Part shown: one piece after another, positions 60,801 to 64,000 of the stretch
Numbering within the stretch: position 1 is the stretch's first letter
Layout of the letters: each line of letters opens with the position of its first letter
NCBI GenBank assembly: GCA_964019135.1
Contig: OZ025248.1
Location: forward strand, 29,443,670 to 29,507,669
Source: Arenicola marina
Taxonomy: Eukaryota > Annelida > Polychaeta > Arenicolidae
DNA length: 64,000 nucleotides
Reading direction: 5' to 3'
Notes under the pieces: model-generated
What the model was told of the DNA's origin: nothing
Database searches by the model: none
The model's input: only the letters and a program-made list of their open reading frames with translations
Position numbers and translations under genes: made by a program

Positions 60801-63311
60801 TCTGACAGTGACACATGTATCGATCTCTGAGAGTGACCCATGTATCGAATTCTGACAGTGACACATGTATCGACCTATGATAGTGACACATGTATCGAGC
60901 TGATAGCAAAACATGTATCAATCTCTGACAGTCACACCTGTATCGATCTCTGAGTGACACATGTATCAATCTCTGACAGTGACACGTGTATCGATCTCTG
61001 ACAGTGACACATGTATCAATCTCTGACAGTGACACATGTATCAATCTCTGACAGTGACACATGCATCAATCTCTGAACGCGACACATGTATCGATCGCTG
61101 ACAGTGACACATGTATCGATTTCTGACAGTGACAAATGTATCAATCTTTGACAGTGACACATGTATCAATCTCTGATAGTGACACATGTATCGATCTCTG
61201 ACAGCGACACATGTATCGATCTCTGACAGTGACACATGTATCGATCTCTGACCGTGACACATGTATCGATCGCTGACAGTGACACATGTATCGATTTCTG
61301 ACAGTGACAAATGTATCAATCTTTGACAGTGACACATGTATCAATCTCTGATAGTGACACATGTATCGATCTCTGACAGCGACACATGTATCGATCTCTG
61401 ACAGTGACACATGTATCGATCTCTGATAGCGACACATGTATCGATCTCTGACTGTGACACATGTATCGATTTCTGACAGTGACACATGTATCAATCTCTG
61501 ACAGTGACACATGTATCAATCTCTGATAGTGACACATGTATCGATCTCTGACAGTGACGCATGTATCAATCTCTGACAGTGACACATGCATCAATCTCTG
61601 AACGCGACGCATGTATCAATCTCTGACACATGCATCAATCTCTGAACGCGACACATGTATCGATTTCTGACAGTGACACATGTATCAATCTCTGACAGTG
61701 ACACATGTATCAATCTCTGATAGTGACACATGTATCGATCTCTGACAGTGACGCATGTATCAATCTCTGACAGCGACACATGTATCGATCTCTGACAGTG
61801 ACACATGTATCGATCTCTGAGTGACATATGTATCCTCTGACACTGACACATGTATCGTTCTTTGACAGTGACACGTGTACCAATCTCTGACAGTGACACA
61901 TGTATCGATATCTGACACAATATCGACCCCCAGACAGAGACACAGAAACCACCCCGAACAGTGACACACACACACGTATGGTGGCGACACCACAGGAATT
62001 GTCGGACTCACCTTCCGGCGGGACATCGCTGCTGGCCTCCAGCGCCAGCCTGTTGTACGCGGAGCTAGTTCCCGGCGTGCCGTGGGGTAGGGATATGCGG
62101 CCCACGTTGAACAGCTTGGCCGGTGTCATTCTCCGTTTGAGGCAGCTGTCCGCGTGGCGGCGCCATGTGCCGGTCAGCTCCATGATCTCCTGCACGACCT
62201 GGCCGTGTTTGTTGAGCAGCAGGGGATTCCCGATAACGCCGTCCCCACTCAGGTCGAACTCGGACCGAGACCTGTTGTTAAGCCAATGGGAACATATTAT
62301 ATATCATATTAAACATTATCCCTTATTTCATCAAAGCTGATTTAACGAAATCCGTTTAGCATGCGTTCATCTACACAATTATAGATCCATGTTGGTAAGA
62401 AACATACATAGGCTTGTCACGCCATGCTACACATCAACCCGTTGCCTGGGCAATGGTCAGCCAGGACACATCGGGTATCCTGACCTCATTCTGTCGTCGG
62501 GTCGGGATAGTTCATCGCAGCTCTCGCACGTCCTCTCCAGCTCGTCGCCCTCGTTCTCCTTGTCGTCAAGGAAACGGTAGTACTTGGTGACGCTGTCGTC
62601 GAAAATGGAGCGACAGTCTCCGCCCTTCTCCTTTACAGACTCGAACACGTGATTGTCTAGCATCAGCTGGCAGAGCTGCCAATGGAAACAGAATATACAG
62701 AAGGGATGTCAGCAATGCGAATAAAGTACAAAACAGCAGTAAAACGAGGTTTTGTACATTTCCGCCTCGAAGCTTCTCCAGCCATTATTTTGCTTGTAAC
62801 TTGGTTTGTAATAGGAAGCTCTAACCCCCATAGGCTATGTTGTAACAATGGGAAAGGTTAAGACAAAGGGAGTCGTGTCTACGAGGGTAACCCTCCATTC
62901 GTTGCAAAGTAAGAGATGGGATAGTTTTCCTGTACAGACATTTGCACATGTGGGATTCGAATCCCCACTGGTCGCATGGGTTGGACCTGGGGTTGCACAC
63001 TCGACAAAAGCCGAACCTGCTACCTACTAGACCATGGGGTGGCCGCACTTTTTGCAACTAGCAGAAGCCGAATCTTGTTTGCTCGACAAAAAAAAAGGAA
63101 AGACTCACCTTTACAGCCTTCTCTCGCGTTATTTCCTTGTTGGTAAAGTTGGCCTTATCGGCCAAAAGATGGTTATAGATGACGTCCGCGGCGTCGGCAC
63201 CTGTGAAGCAGTGGTCGTAGGTCTTCATGATGCCACGCCTCTTCTTGATCTCCACGTGAACCCGTAGATTGTCAATGATCTCGTGCCAGATCTCTGTGGC
63301 GCGAAACGGTC
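57697..63311 (-). CDS. DEPDC7: DEP domain-containing protein 7 orthologue (5' end not certain)
   Basis: Seven exons join in phase to 530 codons plus stop; human DEPDC7 is 511 residues, so only a short N-terminus is missing. Seen: a DEP domain (WHEIIDNLRVHVEIKKRR, CFTGADAADVIYNHL, KYYRFL) over about the first 100 residues; a middle region with LLSLIDIPILDNIL; WWEAALDCIECLP; an all-helical C-terminal half resembling the degenerate RhoGAP-like region of the DEPDC1/DEPDC7 family; and the end HHPKIYWKHFADML. Family knowledge: DEPDC7 is poorly characterised and has been linked to CARMA scaffold and NF-kB signalling in human cells. No catalytic arginine finger is claimed. All seven exons have GT/AG borders and no internal stops. 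DEPDC1 is less likely because of the overall length and the C-terminal match. Confidence 0.93.
58282..58483 (-). CDS. DEPDC7: DEPDC7 exon: C-terminal helical domain, middle
   Basis: Encodes ETNESLVMKTFTPAVIKNKM then LLLFMMEHGEEIWDMPD, matching human LLVLFLMDHQKDVFKIP. Donor GTAAAT. Confidence 0.94.
58484..59115. other. DEPDC7 intron 6, no features
   Basis: AT-rich intron without recognisable repeats or coding sequence. Confidence 0.6.
59116..59470 (-). CDS. DEPDC7: DEPDC7 exon: start of the C-terminal helical domain
   Basis: 355 bp encoding EDDVWWEAALDCIECLP and on to EEIKRLLVFLGHATSPDHVA. Donor GTTAGT is non-optimal. Confidence 0.94.
59687..59870 (-). CDS. DEPDC7: DEPDC7 exon: conserved LLSLIDIPILDNIL region
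   Basis: Begins VEDEVRKEVALAELLSLIDI; this pairs with human residues around LLQLVDLPLLDSLL. Ends NSLVSNND before GTGGGT. Confidence 0.93.
60045..61915. repeat. 25-bp satellite filling DEPDC7 intron 4
   Basis: About 75 copies of ATCTCTGACAGTGACACATG plus TATCG. A block of about 519 bp around 60130-60640 recurs at about 60650-61160 almost unchanged, including the odd unit GAGCTGATAGCAAAACATG at 60378 and 60897. Reading frames across it are artefacts. Confidence 0.95.
62012..62271 (-). CDS. DEPDC7: DEPDC7 exon: linker region
   Basis: 260 bp encoding SRSEFDLSGDGVIGNPLLL, GQVVQEIMELTG and a basic stretch. Donor GTGAGT leads into the 25-bp satellite intron. Confidence 0.92.
62485..62675 (-). CDS. 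DEPDC7: DEPDC7 exon: DEP domain, last part
   Basis: Encodes LCQLMLDNHVFESV to KYYRFLDDKENEGDELERT and an acidic, cysteine-containing linker. Donor GTCAGG. Confidence 0.93.
62865..63050 (-). mobile_element. tRNA-derived SINE in DEPDC7 intron 2
   Basis: Minus strand head GGCCACCCCATGGTCTAGTA, B-box-like GATTCGAATCCC, then a body related to the IMPDH SINEs (CTATCCCATCTC, GAGGGTTACCCT). More diverged than the copy at 22831-23085. Confidence 0.7.
63109..63311 (-). CDS. DEPDC7: DEPDC7 exon: DEP domain, first part
   Basis: Acceptor GCTGCAG, donor GTGAGT. Begins two bases into a codon, PFRATEIWHEIIDNL, so at least one exon lies upstream. Contains the DEP signature CFTGADAADVIYNHL. Confidence 0.94.
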
Positions 63312-64000
63312 CTGCAGCCAAACATGTTGCGGTATAGATACAAATATGTCTTCTTATTGGAAAACAGCTAAAGAAGGCCAAAACCTTAACCAATAGATAC
63401 ATGAAGTCAAATGCATTTAGACCTTATGTCTGGGCCAACTGCTCCTGAACAGACTTGCATTTTTTTTTATTTAAAAACAGGAACTAAAAGTTCTGAACTG
63501 CAGTTATTTTAGGATGTTTCCATTACAGACAAGAAATATGGTGCCCATACAAATGTGAAGTTTCATAGCTTATGTCAAGCAATCCTGGCCCCAAAGCTGC
63601 AAAAGGAGAAGCTTATATTGCTCTAAGACATGTTAAAGCCCAGTACATGCGAGAAGTTAACTTTAAATTTGACTTGTAATAATGGAGTTTAGCATGGCAT
63701 TAGGCATGGGTGGACAAAGAACATGCATAAGGGAATGGCCATCAAACAGGGACTGGTTTGAGAAACGGAACTTAATTGAAATGCTAACCTAGGTGTTTAG
63801 TGAGTGCAAACCAATACCTATCAACAGGTCATCTATGTGACAACTTCAGTAAGATCTGTCAGTCAAAGATATGGTTAAGCGCAAATGCTGTCATGCAATT
63901 CATATGACTTATTAATGATCATTACCTGCAAGCATTGTCACAGGTGAAAAGGAATTTTTAAGCATATTTTGGGCATATAGGCCCTATACCTTATACATCA
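63312..64000. other. Upstream of the DEP exon
   Basis: No firm exon. It should hold, or lead to, the DEPDC7 start. The only in-phase candidate seen is at 63926-63935. Confidence 0.4.
63926..63935 (-). CDS. DEPDC7: Possible tiny first DEPDC7 exon (M-L-A-G)
   Basis: ATGCTTGCAG followed by GTAATG lies about 600 bp upstream of the DEP exon. Its phase (one base left over) fits the two-base start of the next exon, giving MLAGPFRATEIW. Only ten coding bases are involved, so the fit may be chance; the true start could lie beyond the window. Confidence 0.22.

Noticed and set aside
60036..61971. ORFs repeating MHVSLSEIDTCVT, some with many Cys/His
   Set aside because: 25-bp satellite in DEPDC7 intron 4; not a zinc-finger protein.

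Overview
The window is animal nuclear DNA: intron-split genes, tRNA-derived SINEs, a LINE, several cut-and-paste or foldback DNA elements, and many minisatellites. The intron content, a cGAS-like receptor gene and an IMPDH protein that aligns residue for residue with vertebrate IMPDH2 fit an invertebrate deuterostome. A lancelet (Branchiostoma) is my best guess, inferred and not proven.

Three cellular genes can be read, all on the minus strand. (1) 1217-9393: a cGAS-like receptor (cGLR, Mab-21 fold nucleotidyltransferase) with an intact GS...ExD...D catalytic set, followed in the same reading frame by three predicted membrane segments. (2) 13826-49250: a complete IMP dehydrogenase gene of 15 coding exons and 514 codons, spread over about 35 kb because its introns are filled with satellite arrays and transposons. 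(3) 57697-63311: a DEPDC7 orthologue lacking only its N-terminal start; a tiny candidate first exon lies near 63930.

By region: 1-9.4 kb is the cGLR locus, with several inverted repeats in its long first intron. 9.4-13.8 kb is intergenic, with 20-bp and 31-bp minisatellites. 13.8-49.3 kb is IMPDH. Intron 1 holds an approximately 8.8-kb foldback-like structure (inverted arrays of a 176-bp unit around a core with a pogo-like element and a LINE). Intron 3 is almost entirely a 30-bp array of about 260 copies, intron 7 a 39-bp array, intron 11 a 67-bp array and intron 13 a 56-bp array. A young MULE-like transposon (49468-51107) sits about 220 bp upstream of the IMPDH start codon. 51.1-57.7 kb has no recognisable gene. 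57.7-64 kb is DEPDC7, whose fourth visible intron is a 25-bp array.

The most unusual signal is in the IMPDH introns. The arrays of introns 3, 7 and 11 start at, or contain, the splice junction itself, so donor-like or acceptor-like sites are tandemly repeated 13 to about 260 times. The intron 13 donor is formed by the tail of a SINE. The second notable item is the membrane-anchored cGLR. The genes share no obvious pathway: IMPDH makes guanine nucleotide precursors, the cGLR would use GTP/ATP in innate immune signalling, and DEPDC7 is linked to NF-kB signalling in vertebrates. I do not infer a functional cluster.
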